A DNA stretch of 64,000 bases from SHAN690 sp038131955 (lineage in GTDB: Bacteria > Bacteroidota > Bacteroidia > Flavobacteriales_G > Salibacteraceae), in assembly GCA_038131955.1 (NCBI GenBank), contig JAYPQK010000009.1, positions 523,355-587,354 on the forward strand, given 5' to 3'. Shown piece after piece: positions 33,994 through 43,368 of this stretch. The notes beneath the pieces are model-generated. The model searched no databases. It was not told the origin of the DNA and saw only the letters and a program-made list of their open reading frames with translations. Position 1 is the stretch's first letter; each line of letters opens with the position of its first letter. Position numbers and translations under genes: made by a program.

Positions 33994-36423
33994 TCAGAAA
34001 GGATAGTGGATACCGAGGTTGAATGTGAGTTGGGGAAGGTAGCTTCGTTCCCAGCGGGTAACCTTGTTCAGGCCGTTGGCCACCCTTAGTTCGTTCGCCG
34101 CCTGACGCAATGCCATCGTCTCGACTTTCGGGTCAAATAGCCATCGCTCTCCTTCCGGTAGTTGTGGATCTCGAAGCTGCAGGCCGAGATCACCTCGGAG
34201 GATGAAGAAGTCGAAATCGAGTCTCAGCCCTGCACCGGGAGCAATCGCGATCTCCTTGTAAAAACGGTCAAAGGCAAATTCTGCATTGAGTCGCGTAGAA
34301 TCCTTGCGCATCAGCCAGATGTTACCCACATCGAGGAATACGGCACCCTCCAGCATCTTGATGATGTGAAATCGATACTCCGCGTTGAATTCAATCTGCA
34401 CTTCACCCACCTGGTCGATCCCGTAGGTCTCGGTTTCCGATAGTCCTCCCGGACCAAGTGCTCGCGCCCTCCATGCTCGAATGTCGTTCGATCCGCCTGC
34501 GAAGAAGCTCCGTTCAAATGGGAGTACATTCAGATTGGTCAACGGAATGCCGATCCCGCCAAAGGTGCGGTACACGACCTTGCTCTGATCCGTCAAAACC
34601 TGATGCCATACGTAATCTGCGTCGAGCTTGACATATTGGGCAAAGGCGATGTCGTCGATGAGGTAAGAGTTGCGCTCTGCGTCATAGTTCAGTCCCATCA
34701 AACTGCTCGCCGCCCGCAGGAGGTTTCCAGCAGTCTCAAAGTTGATCTTATAGTAATGGAAGTTCTTGAGCGTATTGATCTCCTGTGTGGTGTTGGAGTA
34801 GGAGAGACGTCCAGCGGCAATAATGTGGTCATTGTAGCTATTGATAAGGAGCTGATTGTTGGTCAACTGTAACTGTCGCTCAAAGAAGTCTTGCTTGGTC
34901 AGTTCGATCACACTGAGGTCCACCGGTGCAAAGACCACTAGATCCTTTTCTCTCAATCGGAACGTGTACTGGTAGTTGGTATTGATCAACGTGCGCTCGT
35001 ATTGAGGACGCAACTGACGGTCGATCGATGCACTGATGTTGGTCTTTGGTTCCTTGGCCCAGGTCATCTCCTTTCTCGAGAGTCGGAGCATGAAGTCGGG
35101 AATCGTTAGGCGGACTTGTGTACCAAACTCATAGGTGTTGAACGGTGCTCCATTGATCACCTCATTGACCTCTGCGTCGTTGTCGGTACTGTTCGTTCGT
35201 TGAGATTCTACCCCGCCGTAAATACTCCAGTCGAGCTGTTCGGCTCCTCGGAATACGTTTCGGTTCCTGTAATCAAGGCTAGCATAGATACCCATGTTGC
35301 CGGATCGATGGGTGCCCGTGGTTTCGATCACGAAGGATTGCTTGGGCATCTTGGTGAGGTTGACCAGCAAGTCTAAGCCCGCACTGTCAGAGCCGTCCTC
35401 CACCGAAGTATATCGCATGTCGATGAAGCGAAAGTTCCTCAGAGCATTGAGTCTTTCATAGGTGTAATTGGTTCTGCTCAGCGAATAGCGATCACCGGGT
35501 CGAATGAATAGGTTTCGCGAGAGTCGAGCAGGTCGAACGATCGGTTTCTCTCTGTAGAGGAAATCCATACCCTTGAATGTGGCCGTATCCAATTTGGTAG
35601 AGCTGCTCTTTCCGGCATTGTAGACCTCATTGACCGTGATCGATTGGATGTAGTGCTTTTGATGTGATTGCCTGATCAAGGTATCTCGACCTTCGATGTT
35701 CTTGGTTAGTCGGAGATCCCGCAAGCGCATGGTGACGACATACTTCTTACCCGGTAGGTTGGTGTCGACTTCATAGATGACGTGGATATTGTCGAAGGTG
35801 TAATACCCTCGATTCTTCATCTCCTGGGTCAGTCGATTCCGCTCGGATTCGAAGAGTTCGGTGTCAAAGCGCGTTCCTCTTTGAAACTTGGTGCTTACCC
35901 CTGATTTGAATTCTCGTGCGATGGCGGTGTCTTCGTAGGCAAAGCCAATGTTCTTTAGGGTATAGGCTTCGTCGCTCTCGATGTAAAAGTTGAGCTTGAC
36001 CTTACGACGGATCGTATCGACTTCCGCTCGAACTTCACCGTCGAAGTAGCCGTCGTTGTGCAGCGCTACCTTCATCTGATCGATGGACTTCTGCAATAGG
36101 ATCGGTTCGAAGATGGGCGGAGCCTCACCAACGGTTGTCTTGAGGTACGACCAAAGCCGGCGGTCTTGATTCTTGGTGCTTGCGAAATTCCAGACGCCTA
36201 CATTGAAAGGGATCACACCAAACCAACGGCGGTATGGACGCATGCGCTGGGCGGATTCCAAGTCGTCGGCATCGCCCTCGTATTTGATCTTGCATTCTTC
36301 ATTGATGTGGATCTTGCTACGTGAGACGATGTACTTTCCCTCTTCCACATGGCGGGCAGGTCGACAGGCCTGTACGGTTGCCAGTAGTGTAAATAGAGAA
36401 AATACAAAGGTTCGGGGCCTCAT
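33994..36423 (-). CDS. tamL: TamL, lipoprotein form of the TamA/BamA outer-membrane assembly factor
   Basis: 809 residues. Signal peptide with lipobox VQAC after MRPRTFVFSLFTLLAT, so lipidated, which marks the Bacteroidota TamL group. Residues about 25-330 hold POTRA-like modules (QKSIDQMKVALHNDGYFDGE, then ERNRLTQEMKNRGYYTFDN). The remaining part is a BamA-type 16-strand barrel (FFAGGSNDIRAWRARALGPGG contains the conserved loop-6 type RxWR motif), ending LTFNLGIHYPF with the C-terminal aromatic. Divergent from the SpoU methyltransferase across two facing promoters. Confidence 0.9.
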   Translation of the reverse strand: MRPRTFVFSLFTLLATVQACRPARHVEEGKYIVSRSKIHINEECKIKYEGDADDLESAQRMRPYRRWFGVIPFNVGVWNFASTKNQDRRLWSYLKTTVGEAPPIFEPILLQKSIDQMKVALHNDGYFDGEVRAEVDTIRRKVKLNFYIESDEAYTLKNIGFAYEDTAIAREFKSGVSTKFQRGTRFDTELFESERNRLTQEMKNRGYYTFDNIHVIYEVDTNLPGKKYVVTMRLRDLRLTKNIEGRDTLIRQSHQKHYIQSITVNEVYNAGKSSSTKLDTATFKGMDFLYREKPIVRPARLSRNLFIRPGDRYSLSRTNYTYERLNALRNFRFIDMRYTSVEDGSDSAGLDLLVNLTKMPKQSFVIETTGTHRSGNMGIYASLDYRNRNVFRGAEQLDWSIYGGVESQRTNSTDNDAEVNEVINGAPFNTYEFGTQVRLTIPDFMLRLSRKEMTWAKEPKTNISASIDRQLRPQYERTLINTNYQYTFRLREKDLVVFAPVDLSVIELTKQDFFERQLQLTNNQLLINSYNDHIIAAGRLSYSNTTQEINTLKNFHYYKINFETAGNLLRAASSLMGLNYDAERNSYLIDDIAFAQYVKLDADYVWHQVLTDQSKVVYRTFGGIGIPLTNLNVLPFERSFFAGGSNDIRAWRARALGPGGLSETETYGIDQVGEVQIEFNAEYRFHIIKMLEGAVFLDVGNIWLMRKDSTRLNAEFAFDRFYKEIAIAPGAGLRLDFDFFILRGDLGLQLRDPQLPEGERWLFDPKVETMALRQAANELRVANGLNKVTRWERSYLPQLTFNLGIHYPF

Positions 36424-36433
36424 GCAGTCCGCT

Positions 36434-36441
36434 TATCTTTG
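36434..36441 (+). promoter_or_regulatory. TAnnTTTG promoter of the SpoU methyltransferase
   Basis: TATCTTTG, exact consensus, 30 nt before ATG 36472. Confidence 0.6.
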
Positions 36442-36444
36442 GAT

Positions 36445-36452
36445 CAAAACTA
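36445..36452 (-). promoter_or_regulatory. TAnnTTTG promoter of tamL
   Basis: TAGTTTTG (minus strand), exact consensus, 21 nt before ATG 36423. The two divergent elements are only 3 nt apart, so the polymerases must exclude each other. Confidence 0.6.
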
Positions 36453-36471
36453 ACGCTATTCTGCCTCCTCA

Positions 36472-37188
36472 ATGATTTCGAAGAGCGAAATAAAACACGT
36501 GCGGTCCCTACATCGAAAGAAGGGAAGAAAGTCTGAAGGACAGTTCATTGTCGAAGGTGTCAAAGGTGTTGAGGAGGTCGTCAAGGCGGGATGGCGCGTA
36601 CGCAAGGTCTATGTTCTCTCTACATTAGAGGTAAGTATCGAAGGCGCAAAAGAGGCGATTCCTGTCAGCGAAAAGGACATGGCTGCGATGACGGCCCTTC
36701 ATTCTCCGTCGCCGGTGCTGGCTGTTGTGGATATCCCTGAATTGACCCCATCCGCTGCGGAAGGACGCATCCTGGCGCTCGACGGTATTTCAGACCCGGG
36801 TAATCTCGGAACCTTGATTCGTACAGCTGACTGGTTCGGCATCCGTCGCATTTGGGTTTCTCCTGACACGGTGGACGCCTTCAATCCGAAGGTGGTCCAA
36901 GCGACCATGGGAAGCCTTTTTCGCGTGCAAATGGTGGAGAAGGATCTGGTCACTGCACTGGAGAGTTCCGAAGGTCCTGTCTATGGAGCGGTAATGGACG
37001 GGGAAGGAATCGGATCGCTCACCTCGGATCGTGGAGTCTTGGTCATCGGCAGTGAGTCACATGGCATTCGACCCGAAGTTCAGGCAAAGCTCGATCATAA
37101 GATTACCATTCCAGGTGCGGAAGGGGCTGAGTCACTCAATGCATCGATTGCTGCGGGTATCCTGATGCACGCATGGACACAGTCCTAG
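36472..37188 (+). CDS. SpoU/TrmH-family RNA 2'-O-methyltransferase
   Basis: 238 residues. N-terminal RNA-binding substrate domain (SLHRKKGRKSEGQFIVEGVK), then the SPOUT knot motifs: motif 1 DPGNLGTLIRTADWFG (Asn and Arg of the active site), motif 2 LVIGSESHGI, motif 3 ESLNASIAAGILMH. It methylates a ribose in rRNA or tRNA; the target nucleotide cannot be told. Its end overlaps the porT end by 4 nt (convergent). Confidence 0.93.
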   Translation: MISKSEIKHVRSLHRKKGRKSEGQFIVEGVKGVEEVVKAGWRVRKVYVLSTLEVSIEGAKEAIPVSEKDMAAMTALHSPSPVLAVVDIPELTPSAAEGRILALDGISDPGNLGTLIRTADWFGIRRIWVSPDTVDAFNPKVVQATMGSLFRVQMVEKDLVTALESSEGPVYGAVMDGEGIGSLTSDRGVLVIGSESHGIRPEVQAKLDHKITIPGAEGAESLNASIAAGILMHAWTQS

Positions 37189-37904
37189 CCCTCAAAGTTC
37201 AACGCGATAGCAAATATCCTTGAGTTCAATCCGACGAGAGGACTAGAATAGACGGTGTTGTCTTGTACGCTAACGTCGTTTATCCCATAGCTGAATCGGA
37301 GTTCAGGACTGAATTTGAAGTACTCCATAAAGAAGTCGAATCCCACACCGACCTCAGCCATGTAGTTGTTGCGCTTGAGCTTTACGATGAATTGTCCGCG
37401 CTCATCGATCTGATTGTCTACAAACTGCTGTGAAGCGAGGTCGATTGCATAGTTGAATCCCACAAAAACGTACTGGGCGAAATTATTAACGCGGGCTGAT
37501 CGATACTTGAAATACAGCGGGATGTCGATGAAGGTCGACTCGATGGTACGAACCACAGGACTGGCAGCAGGAACTCCTTGGTCGGTGTACCAGTAATTCA
37601 GATCGCGTGCCGCAAAGGCGATGCCTGGTGTATGACGCAGGCTGAAGTACGGCCCCATGTGCAGCTCGCTCACGACACGGATGACGAATCCCGGTTGGGA
37701 ACGATGATCTAGTCGAATCAAGGAGTCAGCCAGCGAGAGATCTTGACGGACCTGAAATGCGTTTTGACTGATGCCCAACTGAAACCCAAAGTGCAGTCTG
37801 CGCGCATCGAATTCCGGAAGGTTATCAGGAATATCGCGCTGCGCAAAGACGCTCATACTTCCGAGCAGGGAAGCGATCAATACTATGAGGGTACGATACC
37901 GCAT
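37185..37904 (-). CDS. porT: PorT, T9SS/gliding outer-membrane protein
   Basis: 239 residues from ATG 37904. Signal peptide ends GSMSVFAQ. Eight-strand-type barrel with family segments RRLHFGFQLGISQNAF, FSLRHTPGIAFAARDLNY, TFIDIPLYFKYRSARVNNF and VGFDFFMEYFKFSPELRFSY. PorT is needed for T9SS export in Porphyromonas and its homologue for gliding in Flavobacterium. The position 33 nt behind ubiE is, as I recall, a conserved Bacteroidota gene order. It serves the T9SS cargo encoded at 4.2-5.7 and 11-17.7 kb. Confidence 0.9.
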   Translation of the reverse strand: MRYRTLIVLIASLLGSMSVFAQRDIPDNLPEFDARRLHFGFQLGISQNAFQVRQDLSLADSLIRLDHRSQPGFVIRVVSELHMGPYFSLRHTPGIAFAARDLNYWYTDQGVPAASPVVRTIESTFIDIPLYFKYRSARVNNFAQYVFVGFNYAIDLASQQFVDNQIDERGQFIVKLKRNNYMAEVGVGFDFFMEYFKFSPELRFSYGINDVSVQDNTVYSSPLVGLNSRIFAIALNFEG

Positions 37905-37937
37905 CAGGTGCAAAGAAAAACGAAAGCGTCGCAACTA

Positions 37938-38675
37938 TTATTTCTCTGCGAGATAGATCGTTGCAATTCCGAAGGTGAGACGGTACTCGCAAATGTTCTT
38001 GTACCCCACGCTATTTAGAATGTTCACGAAATCCTTTCCCTCCGGAAACGCACTCACGGATTCCGGTAGGTAGGTATAAGCGCGACTGTCTTTTGAGATC
38101 AGTTTGCCGATATTGGGCAGGATGTACTTGAAGTAGAAGTTGTACAACTGCTTCATCGGAAAGGTTCGAGGCTTGGAAAATTCAAGCACCGCAACTGGAT
38201 AACCCGTTCTCAGAACACGCTTCATGTCCATAAGTCCGGCAACGAGATTCTCGAAGTTGCGCACCCCAAAGGCGACCGTGATGCCGTCAAAGGTCTCGTC
38301 TTCGAAAGGAAGGTTCTCGGCATCCCCAAGTTGAAGGTCGATGACGTTGTCTAGCTTTCGCTTGACCATCTTTTGTCGACCCACTTCCAGCATCCCTGCA
38401 GAAATGTCGATCCCTTTGATCTCATCAGGACCGAGCTTCATCAGCTCGACGGCAAAGTCGCCCGTGCCTGTTGCTACATCGAGCAGTCGCTGCGGATTGT
38501 ATGGTTTCAATAATGAAACGGCCTTCTTCCTCCAAGCCTTATCAATGTTGAGGCTGAGCAGGTGATTCAGCAGGTCATAATTGCCCGAGATGTTATCAAA
38601 CATCTGAGCGACCTGCTCCTTTTTGCTGCCTTCTTGATTGTACGGCTTGACCTTCTCTGCTGCGTTTTCTGTCAT
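37938..38675 (-). CDS. ubiE: Demethylmenaquinone methyltransferase UbiE/MenG
   Basis: 245 residues from ATG 38675; the frame extends upstream into trkH but that part is not family-like. Methylates demethylmenaquinone to menaquinone. Class I SAM fold: FDNISGNYDLLNHLLSLNID, SAM loop LLDVATGTGDFAVEL, GIDISAGMLEVGRQK, and VAFGVRNFENL (UbiE signature). Start overlaps the trkH stop by 1 nt (TAATG). Confidence 0.96.
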   Translation of the reverse strand: MTENAAEKVKPYNQEGSKKEQVAQMFDNISGNYDLLNHLLSLNIDKAWRKKAVSLLKPYNPQRLLDVATGTGDFAVELMKLGPDEIKGIDISAGMLEVGRQKMVKRKLDNVIDLQLGDAENLPFEDETFDGITVAFGVRNFENLVAGLMDMKRVLRTGYPVAVLEFSKPRTFPMKQLYNFYFKYILPNIGKLISKDSRAYTYLPESVSAFPEGKDFVNILNSVGYKNICEYRLTFGIATIYLAEK

Positions 38676-40504
38676 TATCCGACCATTAGGTGTTCTTCGG
38701 GATATGAATAGTTGGTACTGATGATCTTTCTGGAGAACGCGAAAATGATGGATAATGTTCCCAATCGTCCGATGAACATCGAAATGGAAAGGATCACTTT
38801 TCCTGAATCGCTCAGCATTCCTGTGATACCGGTGCTTAGTCCACAAGTGGAAAAAGCAGAGACTTCTTCGAATATCAGATCGATCAGTCCACGGTCGGGC
38901 ATGGCGAGGATGTGCTGCTCGGTCAAGCAAAGCGCGTAGATGCAGACCAGCATTCCTCCACCAAAGGTGACCAACACGGTAAAGGCCTTGAGCATGTCAT
39001 CGTTGGGAATCGTGCGACCCAAAACTTCCACCTTCTTTTTTCCACGAATGATCGACCAAGTATTGATGCAGATCAGAGCGAACGTTGAGGTTTTGATACC
39101 ACCAGCCGTCGAAAAGGTGTTTCCTCCGACGAACATCATAAAGATGAGCATGAAGATCGTAGCCGTGCTCAGACTAAAGATGTCGGCGGTATTCAGACCG
39201 GCCGATCGAACCGAGACGCTTTGGAACATAGCGATGATCGATTTCTCGACGAAATTGTGCTCGGACAGTGTCGTATTCCATTCGGCAACGAGGTAGAGCA
39301 CCATTCCGATCACGATCAATAGCATGTGAGTGCGGACGGCGAGGATAGTACTCATGTGCGGGCGCTTCCACGGATGCTTCAATCGATCCCTCATATTACT
39401 CGGAGTAAAGAGGTCAAACATGACTGTAAAGCCGAACGCTCCCAAGAGGATGAGGACAGCTACTACGATATGGATCAAGTAGGCGTCGCGGATGAAGGTC
39501 GAGTACATTCCATCTGTAAACGTGGAGAATCCACCGTTGTTAAAGGCAGAGATAGAGTGGAAAATGCCAAAGAAGAACTTGTCACCTTCGCTTTCGAAAG
39601 GCATGTCAGGGGTGATCAGGAAATAGATCAAGAGTCCGCCTACCAACTCGATCACCACACTCAAGGTGAACACCTTGATCAACATTCCCTTGGCGGTGAA
39701 GAAGGCGTCTTTTGTGATGAAATCCTCGATGATATCGTCCTGCTTCAAACCGAATCCGGCACGGTTCAGGAAGGCAGCCAAGTAAGCGAAAGACACGATG
39801 TTCAGTCCCCCCAACTTCATCAGCAACATGATGACGAATTGCCCCTTGAACGTGAAAAAGGTAGCCGTATCCTCGACGATAAGTCCGGTTACGCAAGTGG
39901 CGCTGACTGAAGTGAACATGGCATCAATGAATCCCATCGATCCATTATTGGTCGTCATTTCCGGAAGCATCAGGAGTACCGTACCTAATCCACAAAGCAC
40001 CAGGAAACTAGCAATGAATATGCTGGAAGGGTGGAGCTTGATATTCGATATCAGGTTGGTATTGTCACTCAGCTCCAGCAGCACCACAATGAAGAGATAG
40101 ACCTGCAGGAAGACCACACTCACCGCTGCGAGGCTTTCGAATCCGATAGATTTGAACACCGTCTGCAGGATCAGTGTATCGAAGAGGTTGTAACTGATCC
40201 CTTCAAGGAGCAGGAAGAGTACCATGATCCCTTCGAACCAGTTTTCCCGGATGAAGACCCGTGGCGAAAAGTCGTAGAAGACCTTAGCCAAGTAGTGGAT
40301 CACATAGAATCCGAACGAGATCTCAACGATGCGTTGAAGCATTCGTTTAGTCTCCGTGTCGTGATTGAATCCGTGGTAGTAAAAAAGGCTTCCGATGGCG
40401 ATCATCGAGATCAGGATGCTAAGCACCTTGAGTCGACGTAGGTTCTTCGTCTTACTGTTGTAGATGAAAAGGTTGATCTTTTCGCGAAGCGACCGAATAT
40501 CCAC
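38675..40504 (-). CDS. trkH: TrkH/KtrB-family potassium uptake channel
   Basis: 609 residues from GTG 40504, which sits 1 nt after the upstream stop; upstream codons to 40561 lie inside the kinase gene and are not used. Many membrane helices with four selectivity-filter repeats: TSVSATCVTGL, SISAFNNGGFSTF, SVSVRSAGLNT and SAFSTCGLSTGI, each with the key Gly. The N-terminal 150 residues add extra helices, as in the long Bacteroidota form. Needs a TrkA/KtrA regulator, not in this window. Part of a tightly packed operon aminotransferase - heptose kinase - trkH - ubiE - porT. Confidence 0.93.
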   Translation of the reverse strand: MDIRSLREKINLFIYNSKTKNLRRLKVLSILISMIAIGSLFYYHGFNHDTETKRMLQRIVEISFGFYVIHYLAKVFYDFSPRVFIRENWFEGIMVLFLLLEGISYNLFDTLILQTVFKSIGFESLAAVSVVFLQVYLFIVVLLELSDNTNLISNIKLHPSSIFIASFLVLCGLGTVLLMLPEMTTNNGSMGFIDAMFTSVSATCVTGLIVEDTATFFTFKGQFVIMLLMKLGGLNIVSFAYLAAFLNRAGFGLKQDDIIEDFITKDAFFTAKGMLIKVFTLSVVIELVGGLLIYFLITPDMPFESEGDKFFFGIFHSISAFNNGGFSTFTDGMYSTFIRDAYLIHIVVAVLILLGAFGFTVMFDLFTPSNMRDRLKHPWKRPHMSTILAVRTHMLLIVIGMVLYLVAEWNTTLSEHNFVEKSIIAMFQSVSVRSAGLNTADIFSLSTATIFMLIFMMFVGGNTFSTAGGIKTSTFALICINTWSIIRGKKKVEVLGRTIPNDDMLKAFTVLVTFGGGMLVCIYALCLTEQHILAMPDRGLIDLIFEEVSAFSTCGLSTGITGMLSDSGKVILSISMFIGRLGTLSIIFAFSRKIISTNYSYPEEHLMVG

Positions 40505-40505
40505 T

Positions 40506-41498
40506 TTAGAGCAATTTTGCGACTTCGTTTGACAAAGCTTCTTGGGTAATGGAGACCACACCCGGATATTGGCAAACCCATCCGGCAGCTACATTCGAAA
40601 TGAAAGCGATCTCTTCCAAATTGAGACCGGCATTCAACCCTGCTGTTGCCGTGGCAATGACCGTATCTCCGGCACCTGAAACGTCCGCAATGTTCCGCTT
40701 GAACGCAGGTAGGCGATGCGATTGGTTACCATCTGTGATGAACATGCCCTCGGCTGAAAGGGTAAACAAGGCAATATCCACCGGCATCTTGTCTCTCAGG
40801 AGGTGGAAGGCCATCATCAGGTCTTCATCAGAGGTCGACATTTCGGGCCAATTCAGTCCGTCTTTCAACTCCTTCAAATTGGGCTTGAACAAGGTCGCCC
40901 CGGTATAACCGAAGAAATTCCTACGCTTCGGGTCAACGGTCACCTTGATGTCGGATTCCTTCGCCACTTCCATGATCTGAGCCACGAGCGCTTCGGAGAT
41001 CACCCCCTTGTCGTAGTCCTCAAAGATGATGGCATCCGGCTTTTCGAGGTGGATCACAGCCTTGATCCGGTCGAAGAGAATTCTATCGTCGTGCTCGCCG
41101 AGCGGACTGCGTTCCTCCTCATCGATGCGCAGCATTTGCTGATAGCCACTGATGATCCTCGTTTTTACCGAGGTAGTGCGTCGGCCACTAGGGATTAAGC
41201 CTTCGTCATTCAATCCAGCTTCTCGGAACAGATCGGTGACCTTCTTAGCGGTCGGATCATCTCCAATGGTCGAGCACATGATGCTCGTTACTCCGAGGTC
41301 CTTCGTGTTCAATGCCACGTTCGCGGCACCTCCTAGGCGATACTCCTTCGACTTCAGTTCCACGATCGGAACGGGCGCCTCTGGAGAGATCCGCGACACC
41401 TCTCCTCGGTAGTAGGCGTCAAGGATCACATCGCCGATGACGAGAACCTTTTGTTGAGTAAAGGAAGCGATCGCTTCTAGGATGCGGTTCTTATCCAT
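40506..41498 (-). CDS. PfkB-family D-glycero-D-manno-heptose-7-phosphate kinase (RfaE1/HldE N-domain type)
   Basis: 330 residues, kinase domain only (no nucleotidyltransferase half as in E. coli HldE). Motifs: VLVIGDVILDAYYRGEVSRI, EYRLGGAANVALN, VDPKRRNFFGY and the PfkB signature DVSGAGDTVIATATAGL with the catalytic Asp. Phosphorylates heptose-7-P at C1 for LPS core heptose. The downstream adenylyltransferase is not here. Overlaps the aminotransferase stop by 1 nt. Confidence 0.9.
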   Translation of the reverse strand: MDKNRILEAIASFTQQKVLVIGDVILDAYYRGEVSRISPEAPVPIVELKSKEYRLGGAANVALNTKDLGVTSIMCSTIGDDPTAKKVTDLFREAGLNDEGLIPSGRRTTSVKTRIISGYQQMLRIDEEERSPLGEHDDRILFDRIKAVIHLEKPDAIIFEDYDKGVISEALVAQIMEVAKESDIKVTVDPKRRNFFGYTGATLFKPNLKELKDGLNWPEMSTSDEDLMMAFHLLRDKMPVDIALFTLSAEGMFITDGNQSHRLPAFKRNIADVSGAGDTVIATATAGLNAGLNLEEIAFISNVAAGWVCQYPGVVSITQEALSNEVAKLL

Positions 41499-42691
41499 TA
41501 CTGGAGTTGCTCAATGGCCTTTCGGATACGATCCAAGGCTGTTTTTAGTTCTTCTTCGCTCGCTGCATAGCTGAGGCGAATGTAGTTGTCGGCGCCAAAA
41601 GCAGAGCCGGGTACCGTGGCCACGTGGGCTTCGTTGATCAGATACATGCAGAGATCGGTGGCATTCTCGATCACTTGGTCGTTGAATCGCTTTCCAAACA
41701 ATTCAGAGACCTTAGTAAAGAGATAGAAGGCCCCTTCCGGACGATTGCAAACGAAGCCCGGTATGTTGGATAAGCCTTCGATCATGATCTCGCGTCGCTT
41801 CGAAAAGGCATTGACCATATCGCTCAAGTCCTCTGCTAGCACATACATGGCAGCCCTTGAAGCCATTTGACTGATGCCTGACGCTCCACTGGTGAATTGA
41901 CCTTGCATCTTGGTGCAGGCCTTTGCTATCGTTTTATTCGCCGCGATATAGCCAATTCGCCATCCCGTCATGGCAAAGCTTTTTGACACTCCATTCACCA
42001 CGATCACTCGGTCGTACAGCTCTGGGATCTGTGCCAGGCTGAAGTGCTTTCCTTCAAATCGGATGTGCTCGTAGATCTCATCCGAGATGATGTAGGTGTT
42101 GGGGTAACGCTTGAATACTTCGGCCAGTGCGCGCAATTCGTCTTCAGAGTAGGCGCCACCCGTTGGATTGGACGGAGAGGAGAACATAAATAATTTGGTA
42201 TCCTCCGTCAGCGCATCGTCCAACTGTTGTGGGGTGATCTTGAAATTTTGTTCTACACCGGCATTCACCGTGATCATCTCTCCATCAGCGAAATTGACCA
42301 TGGCTTCATATGAAACCCAATATGGTGCGGCCACGACCACTTTATCCCCCGGATCGATCAAACAAAGCACCACGTTCATCAGGCTTTGCTTGGCTCCTGT
42401 GGAAACGACGATCTGATCAGGAGTGTAAGATAGCTGGTTGTCTCTTCGGAGCTTTTCTACGATCGCCTCCCTTAATTCCACTAATCCGGGAACGGGAGTA
42501 TAGTGACTGTAGTTGTCCTTGATCGCTTGGATGCCTGCCTCTTTGATGATGTCAGGTGTGTTGAAGTCAGGCTCGCCGAGGCTCAGGTTGATGACGTCGT
42601 GACCCTGGGCTTTGAGGTCTCGGCTGCGTTGCGACATGGCGATCGTCTCTGACTCGGCCATTCGCTCGATGCGTGAAGAGAGTATGCTCAT
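41498..42691 (-). CDS. Class I pyridoxal-phosphate aminotransferase (aspartate aminotransferase type)
   Basis: 397 residues from ATG 42691 (ATG 42694 possible). Motifs: NLSLGEPDFNTP, APYWVSYEAM, SSPSNPTGGAYSE (Asn binding PLP), ISDEIYEHIRF (Asp-x-x-Tyr), SKSFAMTGWRIGY (PLP-lysine) and the C-terminal YIRLSYAASEE with the carboxylate-binding Arg. These are features of the I-gamma group of bacterial aspartate aminotransferases. First gene of the operon running to porT, behind a TAGATTTG promoter. Confidence 0.94.
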   Translation of the reverse strand: MSILSSRIERMAESETIAMSQRSRDLKAQGHDVINLSLGEPDFNTPDIIKEAGIQAIKDNYSHYTPVPGLVELREAIVEKLRRDNQLSYTPDQIVVSTGAKQSLMNVVLCLIDPGDKVVVAAPYWVSYEAMVNFADGEMITVNAGVEQNFKITPQQLDDALTEDTKLFMFSSPSNPTGGAYSEDELRALAEVFKRYPNTYIISDEIYEHIRFEGKHFSLAQIPELYDRVIVVNGVSKSFAMTGWRIGYIAANKTIAKACTKMQGQFTSGASGISQMASRAAMYVLAEDLSDMVNAFSKRREIMIEGLSNIPGFVCNRPEGAFYLFTKVSELFGKRFNDQVIENATDLCMYLINEAHVATVPGSAFGADNYIRLSYAASEEELKTALDRIRKAIEQLQ

Positions 42692-42708
42692 CAATAGTGA
42701 ATGTGTGA

Positions 42709-42716
42709 CAAATCTA
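42709..42716 (-). promoter_or_regulatory. TAnnTTTG promoter of the aminotransferase-porT operon
   Basis: TAGATTTG (minus strand), exact consensus, 14-17 nt before the candidate start codons. Confidence 0.6.
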
Positions 42717-42819
42717 AAGATTTGCTTGTCTCATGGTGGGCAAATCAGGTAAGGTATTCAACAGGTTCTTCACGTAGCACACGACTTGTGTTTCGTGGGT
42801 AGAGCATCAGAAGATTTGT

Positions 42820-42827
42820 CATCTTTG
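42820..42827 (+). promoter_or_regulatory. Near-TAnnTTTG element 4 nt before the gene at 42832
   Basis: CATCTTTG, one mismatch to consensus, 4 nt before ATG 42832. Confidence 0.45.
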
Positions 42828-42831
42828 CGGC

Positions 42832-43368
42832 ATGAATGTCATGAGTGCAATTGTCTTTGTGGTCGCCGTACTGGGGACGGGCGCCGCGATCGTGGGAGTG
42901 GTCTATGTGATGTTGAAGCAATACTTCGACCAGCAGCAGGTACAGTTGGATCGAGAGTGGAAGGAGCGCAAGAAGAAGGATTACCTCCCATTACAGGTGC
43001 AGGCCTATGAGCGCTTGATCCTCTATCTCGAGCGGATCAATCCGGAGCGACTCGTCTTTCGTGTGAACAAGCCGGGAATGAGCGCTCGCCACTTACAGTC
43101 TGAGATTCTCAAGATCATCCGTGAGGAATTCGATCACAACCTAGCCCAGCAGCTGTACATCGGCGTCGATGCTTGGGAATCGGTATTAGCGGCGCGAAAT
43201 GAGACCATCAATATCTTGAACAAAGCCGCGGAGCGGGTGCACAAGGACTCGAATTCCCTGGAGTTCTCTCAAGCGATCCTTGAAGTTTCGGGTAGCCGAG
43301 AAAAGCTTCCGACGGATATCGCCATTCGCATTCTGAAGAAGGAGTTTCAAGCCAAGGTAAAGGCCTAG
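42832..43368 (+). CDS. Membrane-anchored helical protein, unknown function
   Basis: 178 residues. N-terminal membrane helix (VMSAIVFVVAVLGTGAAIVGVVYVMLK split near 4-28), then a charged coiled coil (QQQVQLDREWKERKKKDYLP), then a helical domain (YERLILYLERINPERLVFRV, SEILKIIREEFDHNLAQQLY, AWESVLAARNETINILN). I recall uncharacterised Bacteroidota homologues with this layout but no known role. Convergent with meaB, overlapping by 4 nt. Confidence 0.78.
   Translation: MNVMSAIVFVVAVLGTGAAIVGVVYVMLKQYFDQQQVQLDREWKERKKKDYLPLQVQAYERLILYLERINPERLVFRVNKPGMSARHLQSEILKIIREEFDHNLAQQLYIGVDAWESVLAARNETINILNKAAERVHKDSNSLEFSQAILEVSGSREKLPTDIAIRILKKEFQAKVKA

Noticed and set aside
38675..38930. Longer start for ubiE at 38930
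   Set aside because: The extra 85 residues lie inside trkH and do not resemble the methyltransferase family.
39326..39910. Plus-strand ORFs opposite trkH (also 40031-40441)
   Set aside because: They lie antisense to selectivity-filter repeats of trkH and show very charged, shadow-type composition.
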